Assembly: GCA_022865625.1 (NCBI GenBank) | Contig: JALHTB010000041.1 | Location: forward strand, 1 to 5,350 | Length of the DNA: 5,350 nucleotides | Direction of reading: 5' to 3' | DNA from: Candidatus Bathyarchaeota archaeon | Lineage (GTDB): Archaea > Thermoproteota > Bathyarchaeia > 40CM-2-53-6 > FEN-987 | Part shown: positions 1-5,350 of the stretch, piece after piece | How positions within the stretch are numbered: the stretch's first letter is position 1 | Layout: every line of letters starts with the position of its first letter | The notes under the pieces: generated by a model | Seen by the model: only the letters and a program-made list of their open reading frames with translations | The model's database searches: none | What the model was told of the DNA's origin: nothing | Program-made: the position numbers and the translations under genes

Positions 1-179
1 ATTATGAGCTCCCCAGTTGGTTCTGCCAGCGGTCTTCCTAGCGCCTGATAAGCTATTGATATGATGAGTCCAACTACGATGAGCAGCTTAGCATACGCGA
101 TATTGAACTTCTTGGAGAGTATGGAAGTAATCGAACCTATCAGTAGTACCAGCAGTACTACGATTCCCAGATTCAACAT
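1..179 (-). CDS. Cation/proton antiporter-like membrane protein, N-terminal part only (runs off the window)
   Basis: Reading from the ATG at 179 to the window edge gives 59 codons without a stop. The product has a hydrophobic helix at about residues 3-19 (MLNLGIVVLLVLLIGSI), a short basic linker (SILSKKFNIAYAK), and a second helix at about 32-44 (LLIVVGLIISIAY). This 'helix, KKF-NIAY, LLIVVGLI' pattern resembles the first two segments of CPA1-type (NhaP-like) sodium/proton antiporters, where a basic loop and a 'IPY..LL.LLGL' stretch are typical. Such proteins exchange H+ for Na+ or K+ across the cytoplasmic membrane. The start is supported by a GGTGG ribosome binding site six bases upstream and by an in-frame TGA at 222-224 with no other start codon between. 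The catalytic aspartates lie outside the window, so the family call rests on the N-terminus alone and another polytopic transporter is possible. Confidence 0.6.
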   Translation of the reverse strand, partial: MLNLGIVVLLVLLIGSITSILSKKFNIAYAKLLIVVGLIISIAYQALGRPLAEPTGELI

Positions 180-185
180 GCGAAT

Positions 186-190
186 CCACC
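186..190 (-). promoter_or_regulatory. Ribosome binding site of the antiporter-like gene
   Basis: On the minus strand this reads GGTGG, separated by six bases from the ATG at 179. It matches the archaeal anti-Shine-Dalgarno pairing (GGTGA-type) well and decides the start of the partial gene. Confidence 0.6.
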
Positions 191-230
191 GACGGATGTT
201 CCAATAGGTTCCCTGATACTGTCACCGACG

Positions 231-238
231 AAATATGA
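231..238 (-). promoter_or_regulatory. Candidate TATA box for the antiporter-like gene
   Basis: The minus strand reads TCATATTT here, the most AT-rich stretch in the gap. If used, transcription would begin about 26 bases downstream, near base 208, leaving a leader of roughly 30 bases that contains the GGTGG ribosome binding site. The match is imperfect and no clear purine-rich BRE precedes it, so this is a position-based guess. Confidence 0.25.
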
Positions 239-345
239 CGCTTTGCCTCGCGCTCTTGCGGGCGCAACGTGGACTTCGCTATGAGCGAGCGAGGAACAGA
301 TCCAGCAGGCTCAGAGACACTCCCTGATCGAGTCGAGTTACGTTC

Positions 346-840
346 TCATTCCTTCGGTTTAGGACCTTGTTTCCCACTGATTGAGTCAACAGAGATTCGC
401 ATGATCCCGACATTGCGTACCGCTTCGTCGTTTCCTGTGAAGCGGGCAAGAACGGCTTCTGGGTCACGCTCATGCTTGCGTGTGAGGAGTTCGAGTGCAC
501 GGCGCTTCTCCGAAAGATCCGTGACTACGTGCGCGGTTCCTTCCATTATGAGTGAACGGTATGCATGGTCGCATTCACCATGGATGTACCCTCGATCTTC
601 CACGACTGTCACGCAGACGCGTGGGTTAGCTTGGAGGATCCTCATCTTGCGCCCTTCAGTTGCGCAGTGAAACCAGAGATTTCGTGCCTTGGATTCCCAA
701 GTGAAGTTGACCGTGAAGAGGTACGGCTCGTTCTCCAAACAGCAAGCAACCGTCATGACTCTTACCGATGCGAGGACTTGCTCAATCTCTGCCGGATCGT
801 TCAGCGCTTTGTCGGAGCGACGAAGATGATATCGTTGCAT
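346..840 (-). CDS. Pyridoxamine 5'-phosphate oxidase-like flavoprotein (Nim-type split-barrel family)
   Basis: The 164-residue product has the pattern of the small FMN-binding split-barrel family that includes NimA-type nitroimidazole reductases. It opens with HLRRSDKAL-ND-AEIEQVL (5-23), then EPYLFTVNFTW (38-48), FHCATEGRKM (57-66), NPRVCVTV (72-79), YRSLIMEGTAH (94-104), an EKRRAL helix (111-116), and a closing strand VGIMRISVDSISGKQ (144-158). In the family, the 'PY.VPVNF', 'FH.A.EGRK' and 'YRSV...G.A' blocks form the flavin site, and the proteins are usually dimeric and cytoplasmic. Length is typical, so the gene looks complete. The natural substrate is generally unknown; drug reduction is shown only for some Nim proteins and should not be assumed. 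The ATG at 840 has no strong ribosome binding site (a GAGG lies about 16 bases upstream). The gene starts 22 bases after the phosphoesterase stop, which suggests one transcript. Family confidence is high, function low. Confidence 0.85.
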   Translation of the reverse strand: MQRYHLRRSDKALNDPAEIEQVLASVRVMTVACCLENEPYLFTVNFTWESKARNLWFHCATEGRKMRILQANPRVCVTVVEDRGYIHGECDHAYRSLIMEGTAHVVTDLSEKRRALELLTRKHERDPEAVLARFTGNDEAVRNVGIMRISVDSISGKQGPKPKE

Positions 841-862
841 GTCAAATGCATCCCATTCCTCT

Positions 863-1819
863 TCAACCTGAGGTGAACATGAAGTCTTTGACGCGGTTGC
901 CGTCGATGTCTAGTAGCACGCCTCGAAGGATGCGTTCTGCGTACTCCGAGCCTGGATTCATGCACAATGTCCGGCTGATCTTGAAGGTTCCTCTAGACTC
1001 ATGGATGTGACCATGTAAGGCAAGCATGGGCTGATGCTTCTGGATGGTGTCCCTGACCGCGGTGCTTCCCGCGGGAGCCATCTCGAATCCTCCTCCCGGC
1101 TGAACGGACGGGTTGAGGTCCTTGTCAAGCTTGGGCGCTTGATCTAGGGTAGTGTTGTATGGAGGACAGTGGAGATTGAAGATACATCGCTCCTTATCGT
1201 GCACTTGGGAAACCATGCCTTCGATCTTCTGGCTGAGCGCTTCCTCAGGAATGTCTCTTGGACACTTCCAAGGTGTCATGTTGCTGTAGCCGCAACTGAT
1301 CATCTCGTGCTCGTCATCAATCGTTGCGACCTTTCCTTCAGGACACAGGACGTAGTCGGATGATTGAATGATCGAGTCGATTGCGAATGTGTCATCGTTC
1401 CCAGGAGAGATGAAGCACTTCACCCCGGAGCCTTTCAATCGCTCCTCAGCCAGCCTCACCCAGCTGCTCACGGAGTCGCACATCAGTTGGGAGAATAGAG
1501 CTTCCACTCTCTCCTTGTCGGCTTGTATCTCCTCAGCTTCCTTTCTGGGTGAGCGGTATGTGTAGTAGCCGATGGCCCGTATCTTCTTCTCCACGGCTTG
1601 GACCTCTGTCTCGTTCCGCATTGTCAGCTGCTCGCCAAGCAGTGTCGTGGTCCATCCTGTTTGAGTTTCAGCAATGATGGGGATTATCATCTTGCCAGTT
1701 ATGTCTCCACCCAGGATCAGCACATTGGGTTTGTACTCTTTGGCGGTTGCTAGGAATTTTCTGAAGCAGTCTTCGGACCCGTGGATGTCAGTTGCATAGA
1801 ACACTCTAGTACGAGCCAT
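863..1819 (-). CDS. Calcineurin-like metallophosphoesterase with an inserted charged helical segment
   Basis: The 318-residue product carries the metal-binding motifs of the calcineurin-like phosphoesterase fold in order: DIHG (11-14), GGD (37-39), GNDD (140-143, in place of the usual GNHE/D), a lone histidine in NLHCPPY (H217) and GHIH (270-273), followed by NPGS (288-291), typical of the last core strand. These residues hold two divalent metals that hydrolyse phosphomono- or diesters. About 100 residues separate GGD from GND, far more than in compact family members; much of this (about 66-130) is charged and probably helical or coiled-coil. No signal peptide is seen, so it should be cytoplasmic. 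The ATG at 1819 has GAGGT (1833-1829 on the minus strand) nine bases upstream. It lies 61 bases after the permease stop, behind a hairpin terminator, and is followed closely by the flavoprotein gene. Substrate is not predictable; a nucleotide or nucleic-acid diester is possible. Confidence 0.88.
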   Translation of the reverse strand: MARTRVFYATDIHGSEDCFRKFLATAKEYKPNVLILGGDITGKMIIPIIAETQTGWTTTLLGEQLTMRNETEVQAVEKKIRAIGYYTYRSPRKEAEEIQADKERVEALFSQLMCDSVSSWVRLAEERLKGSGVKCFISPGNDDTFAIDSIIQSSDYVLCPEGKVATIDDEHEMISCGYSNMTPWKCPRDIPEEALSQKIEGMVSQVHDKERCIFNLHCPPYNTTLDQAPKLDKDLNPSVQPGGGFEMAPAGSTAVRDTIQKHQPMLALHGHIHESRGTFKISRTLCMNPGSEYAERILRGVLLDIDGNRVKDFMFTSG

Positions 1820-1828
1820 CCAGGGCGG

Positions 1829-1833
1829 ACCTC
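1829..1833 (-). promoter_or_regulatory. Ribosome binding site of the metallophosphoesterase gene
   Basis: The minus strand reads GAGGT, nine bases before the ATG at 1819. It supports this start over any internal one; the metal motif DIHG also begins only ten residues into the protein, as usual for the family. Confidence 0.6.
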
Positions 1834-1844
1834 TGCGTGGTCAT

Positions 1845-1884
1845 GAAAAGAAAGAGGCCGGGGTAGGCGTGCCTTCACGCCTAC
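1845..1884 (-). terminator. Hairpin plus pyrimidine-rich tract after the permease gene; the stem includes the stop codon
   Basis: Bases 1863-1871 (GTAGGCGTG) and 1876-1884 (CACGCCTAC) are a perfect nine-base-pair inverted repeat around a four-base loop. In the minus-strand transcript the hairpin is followed by CCCGGCC and then TCTTTCTTTTC. A GC-rich stem followed by a U/C-rich tract fits a transcription terminator, though archaea mostly rely on the T-rich tract itself. The permease stop codon (TAG, 1883-1881) is inside the 5' arm. The element probably separates the permease transcript from the phosphoesterase-flavoprotein pair, perhaps only partly. Confidence 0.6.
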
Positions 1885-3473
1885 TCTGGCGGGAGTTGCT
1901 TGAAGGAGAGTTCGAGGGGTATTCCCTTGCGGTGGTACAACGATGACACGTAGTAGAGGATTATACCCAAGATGAAGAGTCCGATCGTGAACTCCATCGT
2001 CGAGGGATTTATGGTTCCCACCATCGCTGGTGAGACGCTCGCATATCCGATCCATATCGATAGGATCAATGTGATGAAGCCAAGTATTGTGATCAATGGA
2101 ACGGGGCCGAGTTTCATCTTGACGATCTTTGGTGAAGCTTCGAAAATGTCTTTGCGTCTCCAAGGGAAGATCATGCCGGAAATCGAGCCTATGGCTTGCA
2201 TGATCATCCAGCCGAATACTGCGTAGGCGAAGAGGCTCGTCCAGGGTGTCCAAAGCCAGATGGCCGTCATGATGACTGTGACGATGCTGACGACTATTAG
2301 GGCAATGTATGGTGAGCCGTAGCGTGAATCCACTTTCGACAGTGCCGTTGGCGCTACTCGGTCAAATGACCATGCGAAGAGGAGCCGTACGCAGACGAAG
2401 ATGTAGGTCATCGCGGACGAGAGGGTCATCATTGCGAATCCGAAGATGGCGACGCCATAGATCAGTGGCGAGGGTGCCACGAATCTGAATAGGTTCTGGA
2501 AGAACGGCGGATACGCTAGCGTGTAGGCAGGGTCTCCTGTTCCGAACAGAAAAGCGAGTGCACCGATGAGTTCGGGAGACATGGTGTAGTAGGTTGTTGC
2601 GTAGATGATCCACATTATCACGCCGAAGATTATTATGCTCGCAGGTATGGCGATCAACTGCGCCTTGTGGACTTCCTTGATCTCGCCGGACATGTAGATG
2701 GATGAGTTGAAGCCCAGGAAGTTCATGAAGGTGAAAGCCAAGCCCAAGAGCGTTGCGGACCATATCATGCCGGTTGGGAATCCTGCACTATTCGCGATTG
2801 AGATGGCCTCGTCAAAGTTCATCCCAGATTGGGCGTTGAAGTTTGCTTTGAACCCAGCAGGCCCGACATAGAGTAGTGTGCCAACATAGGTCACGATCCC
2901 TACTATGATCAGTGCGAAGAAGATCCAGAAGACCTTGTGCGAGGCTTTGGCTCCGCGTGAAATGATCACAGCCGAGGCTAGGAAGAACAGCATAGAGAAC
3001 GCAAAGATGAACTCTGGAGTCACGACCACAGCGGCGAGGTCAGGATACCCTCCTACTTCGAGGATTGCGCCGAGTGCATACTGGGTGAACCATGGCATGT
3101 AGGAGCCGGCAATTCCGAGGATAGCCACGAAGAAGAAGAAATTGATGCTGAATCCTATGGCTGGATGAATTACGCGGCTTACCCAGATGTAGTCTCCACC
3201 TGATCGTGGCATCGAGGCTGAGTATATCGCGTAGAACAAGCCGATGGGGATAGAGATCAAGGCAGAGATGATTGCCGTGATTGGCAGGTCTGTTCCCGGA
3301 TAGGTCAACAATGCCCAGATGCCGTAGACAAACACCGCAGTTGGAGCCATGAAGACAATGTTATAGATCATGGCATCCCATGCGGAGAGTCGCCGTATCA
3401 GTCCTGAAGTTCTTCTTGCATACACAAGGGGTTCCTTGCTGGACCCTGAGCTTGGGTTGCTCAATATGATCAC
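1881..3473 (-). CDS. APC-superfamily amino acid permease (12 predicted membrane segments)
   Basis: This is a polytopic inner-membrane transporter of about 530 residues, the usual length for the APC amino acid/polyamine/organocation superfamily. Counting from the longest possible start (GTG at 3488), hydrophobic segments lie near 40-62, 68-91, 110-140, 158-177, 187-208, 243-260, 278-300, 342-364, 394-414, 417-440, 464-486 and 500-518, giving about 12. Family signatures include SGLIRRLSAWDA before helix 1, MPRSGGDYIWVSR after helix 2, FMNFLGFNSSIYMSGEIKEV at helix 6 (the conserved E of the SGE/EEVK block), and FDRVAPTALSKVDSRYGSP before helix 9. Such carriers import amino acids or related amines with H+ or Na+, or exchange them; the substrate cannot be read here. 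The chosen GTG at 3473 has GAAGG six bases upstream. A GTG at 3425 has AAGGA seven bases upstream and gives the N-terminus most typical of the family, so it may be the true start. The gene is divergent from the nucleotidyltransferase-amidase pair. Confidence 0.92.
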   Translation of the reverse strand: MIILSNPSSGSSKEPLVYARRTSGLIRRLSAWDAMIYNIVFMAPTAVFVYGIWALLTYPGTDLPITAIISALISIPIGLFYAIYSASMPRSGGDYIWVSRVIHPAIGFSINFFFFVAILGIAGSYMPWFTQYALGAILEVGGYPDLAAVVVTPEFIFAFSMLFFLASAVIISRGAKASHKVFWIFFALIIVGIVTYVGTLLYVGPAGFKANFNAQSGMNFDEAISIANSAGFPTGMIWSATLLGLAFTFMNFLGFNSSIYMSGEIKEVHKAQLIAIPASIIIFGVIMWIIYATTYYTMSPELIGALAFLFGTGDPAYTLAYPPFFQNLFRFVAPSPLIYGVAIFGFAMMTLSSAMTYIFVCVRLLFAWSFDRVAPTALSKVDSRYGSPYIALIVVSIVTVIMTAIWLWTPWTSLFAYAVFGWMIMQAIGSISGMIFPWRRKDIFEASPKIVKMKLGPVPLITILGFITLILSIWIGYASVSPAMVGTINPSTMEFTIGLFILGIILYYVSSLYHRKGIPLELSFKQLPPE

Positions 3474-3584
3474 ATTCAACCTTCGCACTGCGGTCTGACT
3501 TCTTAAGACTTGTTGAGAAAACAGGTTTATGTGAGGTACGTCGCATCACATCGTCACTCGGTTCCTTGGAGAGAGTCTACGAGG
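3474..3584. promoter_or_regulatory. Divergent promoter region between the permease and the nucleotidyltransferase-amidase operon
   Basis: The spacer has two AT-rich candidates. One is the palindrome TCTTAAGA at 3501-3508, which could serve as a TATA-like element on either strand. The other is GGTTTATG at 3524-3531, preceded on the plus strand by the purine-rich GAGAAAACA that could act as a BRE. The second would place the plus-strand transcript start near 3552, about 33 bases before the ATG at 3585. For the permease, a start near 3500 (from CATAAACC on the minus strand) would keep its GAAGG site in the leader. Neither box is close to consensus, so assignments are tentative. Confidence 0.35.
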
Positions 3585-4397
3585 ATGTCAAGCACCCCGG
3601 ATCAAGCGATTATCGATGACGCAGTGGGCATTGTAAATCAGGCGCAAGAAGCCGGTTTGACAGTTCGCATCCTAGGTGCGATAGCGGTGAGACTTCAAGC
3701 CGCATCGCACATTGACCTCTTCTACAGATTGGAACGGTTAGGCTCGTCTGGAAAGACCTTCACCGACATAGACCTAGTAGCCTACAGCAAGCAACGCCCG
3801 AGTCTACACAAGTTCCTCGAGAACATTCTCCACTTCAAGCTCGACCAATACGCCGTCCTCATGCATGGACGCGATCGCACAATACTCCACCACCCTGAAG
3901 GAAGATACTTGATTGACGTCTTCTTCGACAGGCTAAGGTACAGCCACGAGATTCATTTTGGCTCAAACCCCCATGATGGGAGACTGTCCTTGGATCCGGT
4001 TACTATTTCGCCAACAGACCTCGTCCTCGAGAAGACCCAAATCCACGAAATCAACGAGAAAGACATCAAAGACCTTGTGACGCTTTTCGCAGCTTGCCCG
4101 GCCTCTGACCAAGAAGGACGAGGTCAGATAAACCGCAGATACATTGGAGAAGTTCTCGCTGACGATTGGGGATTCTGGTATGACGCCAACTCAAACCTAG
4201 ACAAAGTCATCCAATTTGCGCAACGATACAAAGAAGATGGCAGGCTAGACACAGAGATTCTCAAAACTATCCTGGCGAGGATCAACGATCTGAAGAAAGA
4301 CATAGACGAGGCACCGAAGACCAAGCAGTGGAAGAAACGAGAGAAAGACGGCACAAAGAAGAAGTGGTGGAACGACGTTGAGGAGCGCACCAGATAG
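3585..4397 (+). CDS. Nucleotidyltransferase-fold protein (AbiEii/MNT-like), orphan
   Basis: The 270-residue product shows the pattern of a pol-beta-type nucleotidyltransferase: ILGAIAVRLQ (29-38) in the place of the family's G-G/S loop, TDIDLV (60-65) with the D61/D63 metal-binding pair, and a third acidic strand LIDVFFD (109-115, D111). It continues with ISPTDLVLEKTQI (141-153), NEKDIKDLVTLF (157-168) and DDWGFWYDANSNLDKV (193-208), as in AbiEii-like and related uncharacterised proteins. Such enzymes transfer a nucleotide to a small molecule, protein or RNA; some are toxins of toxin-antitoxin pairs. No HEPN-like or AbiEi-like partner is adjacent, so a toxin role is not supported. The C-terminus (about 236-270) is rich in K, E and W and may be a helical basic tail. 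I chose the ATG at 3585 because upstream residues (from TTG 3510 or GTG 3531) do not look like a protein core; GGAGAGAG lies upstream at 3568-3575. The amidase gene follows after 15 bases. Confidence 0.7.
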   Translation: MSSTPDQAIIDDAVGIVNQAQEAGLTVRILGAIAVRLQAASHIDLFYRLERLGSSGKTFTDIDLVAYSKQRPSLHKFLENILHFKLDQYAVLMHGRDRTILHHPEGRYLIDVFFDRLRYSHEIHFGSNPHDGRLSLDPVTISPTDLVLEKTQIHEINEKDIKDLVTLFAACPASDQEGRGQINRRYIGEVLADDWGFWYDANSNLDKVIQFAQRYKEDGRLDTEILKTILARINDLKKDIDEAPKTKQWKKREKDGTKKKWWNDVEERTR

Positions 4398-4400
4398 GAG
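4397..4400 (+). promoter_or_regulatory. Ribosome binding site candidate of the amidase, overlapping the upstream stop codon
   Basis: GGAG begins with the last base of the TAG stop of the nucleotidyltransferase-like gene. It lies 12 bases before the ATG at 4413 and only 3 before the in-frame TTG at 4404. The spacing is rather long for the ATG and too short for the TTG, so the ATG is preferred. Confidence 0.4.
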
Positions 4401-4412
4401 CCCTTGCTGGAC

Positions 4413-5348
4413 ATGAAGAGAATATCGAAGAAGCCTGCCGACAAGATTACACAACAGGGCGACTGCCTCTTCGGGCCCAACATCAAACCGATCATTTCGG
4501 TGTCGCCTGGCGAGGTTGTTGAGATCGAGACCTACGACTGTTTCGGAGACAGCGTTCGACCCGAACGCGATTGGAAGGAAGTCCTGGAGTCAGGTCAGGA
4601 AATATTCGAGAACCCTGTCACCGGCCCAGTCTATGTCGAGGGAGCAGAGTCCGGAGACACGCTCGTTGTGGACATTGTTGACATCAAGGCGGGGGAACGA
4701 GGCATCACAGCTCTTGTCCCAGGTTTCGGACTCTTGGAAGGCTGGTTCACGCAGGTTCCTCCACTATCAAAGTTCAGCGAAATCAGAGGCGGAGAAGTAG
4801 TCTTCCCTCTGTGCACAGGCAAGTCGGTCAAGATACCAGCGCGACTAATGATAGGAACGATTGGTGTCGCACCTGCCACGGAAAGCACTGCGACTGTGAC
4901 TCCATCCAAGCATGGAGGAAACTTGGACACGCCAGAAGTCACCGTGGGCAACCGACTCTACCTGCCTGTCAAAGTGAAGGGTGCACTGTTTGCGCTTGGC
5001 GATGTCCACGCTACCCAAGGCCATGGCGAGGTCTGCGGAACAGGCGTGGAGGTCCCTGCCGTCGTCAGAATCAAGTTCGAACTGCTCAAAGGCAAGAAAA
5101 TCGAGTGGCCAAGAATCGAATCATCAGACGAGATAATGACTGTCTGCAGTGCTCGGCCGCTAGAGGACGCGGCCAAGCTTGCCGTCCGGGAGCTGATAAG
5201 GTGGCTCGTCGCGGACTATCGGCTCGAAGAATATGACGCCTACATGCTACTGAGTGTCGCAGGCGATCTCGAGATATCGCAAGTTGTCGATCCCATGTAT
5301 ACTGTGGTTGCGAAGATTCGGAAGCAACTGCTCTCGCAACTCAAGTGA
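4413..5348 (+). CDS. Acetamidase/formamidase family amidohydrolase
   Basis: The 311-residue product matches the FmdA/AmdA family, which hydrolyses short aliphatic amides (formamide, acetamide) to the acid and ammonia in the cytoplasm. Signature blocks run in order: NPVTGPVYVEGAESGDTL (67-84), IGTIGVAP (147-154), HGGNLDT (167-173), LYLPVKVKGALFALGDVHA (182-200), QGHGEVCGTGVEV (202-214) and DAYMLLSVAGDLEISQVVD (275-293). The length fits the shorter family clade of about 300 residues; classical formamidases are about 400. The GDVHA-QGxGEV block has H204 where aspartate is common (QGDGEV). Start: the ATG at 4413 is preferred; a TTG at 4404 would add three residues. The gene is complete, ending two bases before the window edge, and sits 15 bases after the nucleotidyltransferase-like gene, probably on the same transcript. 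Whether it acts on formamide, acetamide or another amide cannot be told. Family confidence is high. Confidence 0.9.
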   Translation: MKRISKKPADKITQQGDCLFGPNIKPIISVSPGEVVEIETYDCFGDSVRPERDWKEVLESGQEIFENPVTGPVYVEGAESGDTLVVDIVDIKAGERGITALVPGFGLLEGWFTQVPPLSKFSEIRGGEVVFPLCTGKSVKIPARLMIGTIGVAPATESTATVTPSKHGGNLDTPEVTVGNRLYLPVKVKGALFALGDVHATQGHGEVCGTGVEVPAVVRIKFELLKGKKIEWPRIESSDEIMTVCSARPLEDAAKLAVRELIRWLVADYRLEEYDAYMLLSVAGDLEISQVVDPMYTVVAKIRKQLLSQLK

Positions 5349-5350
5349 CG

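Larger units (their letters stand above)
180..345. other. Intergenic spacer without a convincing gene
   Basis: This 166-base stretch lies between the flavoprotein stop and the antiporter-like start, both on the minus strand. Open frames crossing it are extensions or shadows of neighbouring genes with no family resemblance. It holds a small palindrome TTGCGGGCGCAA at 256-267 (five-base arms around GG), tandem CTCGCTCG and CTCGACTCGA words on the minus strand, and the candidate TATA box. No T-rich terminator follows the flavoprotein stop, so read-through into the antiporter gene cannot be excluded. Confidence 0.5.

Noticed and set aside
256..267. Palindrome TTGCGGGCGCAA as an operator or terminator
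   Set aside because: The arms are five bases around a two-base centre, too small for a stable hairpin, and no T-rich tract follows; an operator role cannot be supported from one copy.
269..670. Plus-strand open frame of 133 codons antisense to the flavoprotein gene
   Set aside because: Arginine- and serine-rich product without family resemblance; it lies opposite a well-supported gene.
325..1380. Twelve-base direct repeat TGATCGAGTCGA at 325-336 and 1369-1380
   Set aside because: About one such match is expected by chance in a window of this size; one copy is inside the phosphoesterase gene and there are no matching flanks.
1750..2253. Minus-strand open frame of 167 codons across the permease end and the phosphoesterase start
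   Set aside because: It is out of frame with both genes, is rich in H, R and D as shadow frames are, and crosses the hairpin terminator.
2362..2763. Minus-strand open frame of 133 codons inside the permease gene
   Set aside because: Out-of-frame shadow rich in H, R and L; the permease frame has clear membrane helices and family motifs.
3585..4397. Toxin-antitoxin module built on the nucleotidyltransferase-like gene
   Set aside because: No small HEPN-like or AbiEi-like partner gene lies on either side; the neighbours are a permease and an amidase.
4124..4495. Minus-strand open frame of 123 codons opposite the end of the nucleotidyltransferase-like gene
   Set aside because: It covers the junction of two well-supported plus-strand genes. 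Its hydrophobic, F- and S-rich look comes from the lysine-rich codons on the other strand.

Overview
The window reads like a piece of a chromosome from an uncultivated archaeon. The case is indirect. GC content is moderate, the ribosome binding sites are of GGTGG/GAGGT/GGAG type, arginine uses AGA, AGG and CGN codons together, candidate promoters have TATA-box form rather than -35/-10 form, and the protein families are common in mesophilic archaea (Thermoproteota or Bathyarchaeia-like lineages). Nothing here fixes the lineage, and a bacterial origin is not formally excluded. No rRNA, tRNA, CRISPR array, IS element or integrase was seen.

Layout. Bases 1-3473 carry genes on the minus strand only. 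In their reading direction they are: an APC-superfamily permease (3473 to 1881), a hairpin terminator that includes the permease stop codon, a calcineurin-like metallophosphoesterase (1819 to 863), a pyridoxamine-5'-phosphate-oxidase-like/Nim-type flavoprotein (840 to 346), a 166-base gap with no convincing gene, and the first 59 codons of a cation/proton antiporter-like membrane protein (179 to the window edge). Bases 3585-5348 carry two plus-strand genes 15 bases apart: a nucleotidyltransferase-fold protein and an acetamidase/formamidase family amidohydrolase. The spacer between about 3474 and 3584 is a divergent promoter region for the permease and the plus-strand pair.

How the genes may work together. 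The phosphoesterase and flavoprotein are 22 bases apart and probably co-transcribed. The nucleotidyltransferase-like gene and the amidase look like a second operon, divergent from the permease. A permease for amino acids or related compounds facing an amidase that would release ammonia from a short amide suggests a small nitrogen-scavenging locus, but this is inference from position only. The role of the nucleotidyltransferase-like protein in that pair is unexplained and is the most interesting open point. No clearly new multi-gene system is visible; most genes belong to recognisable families.
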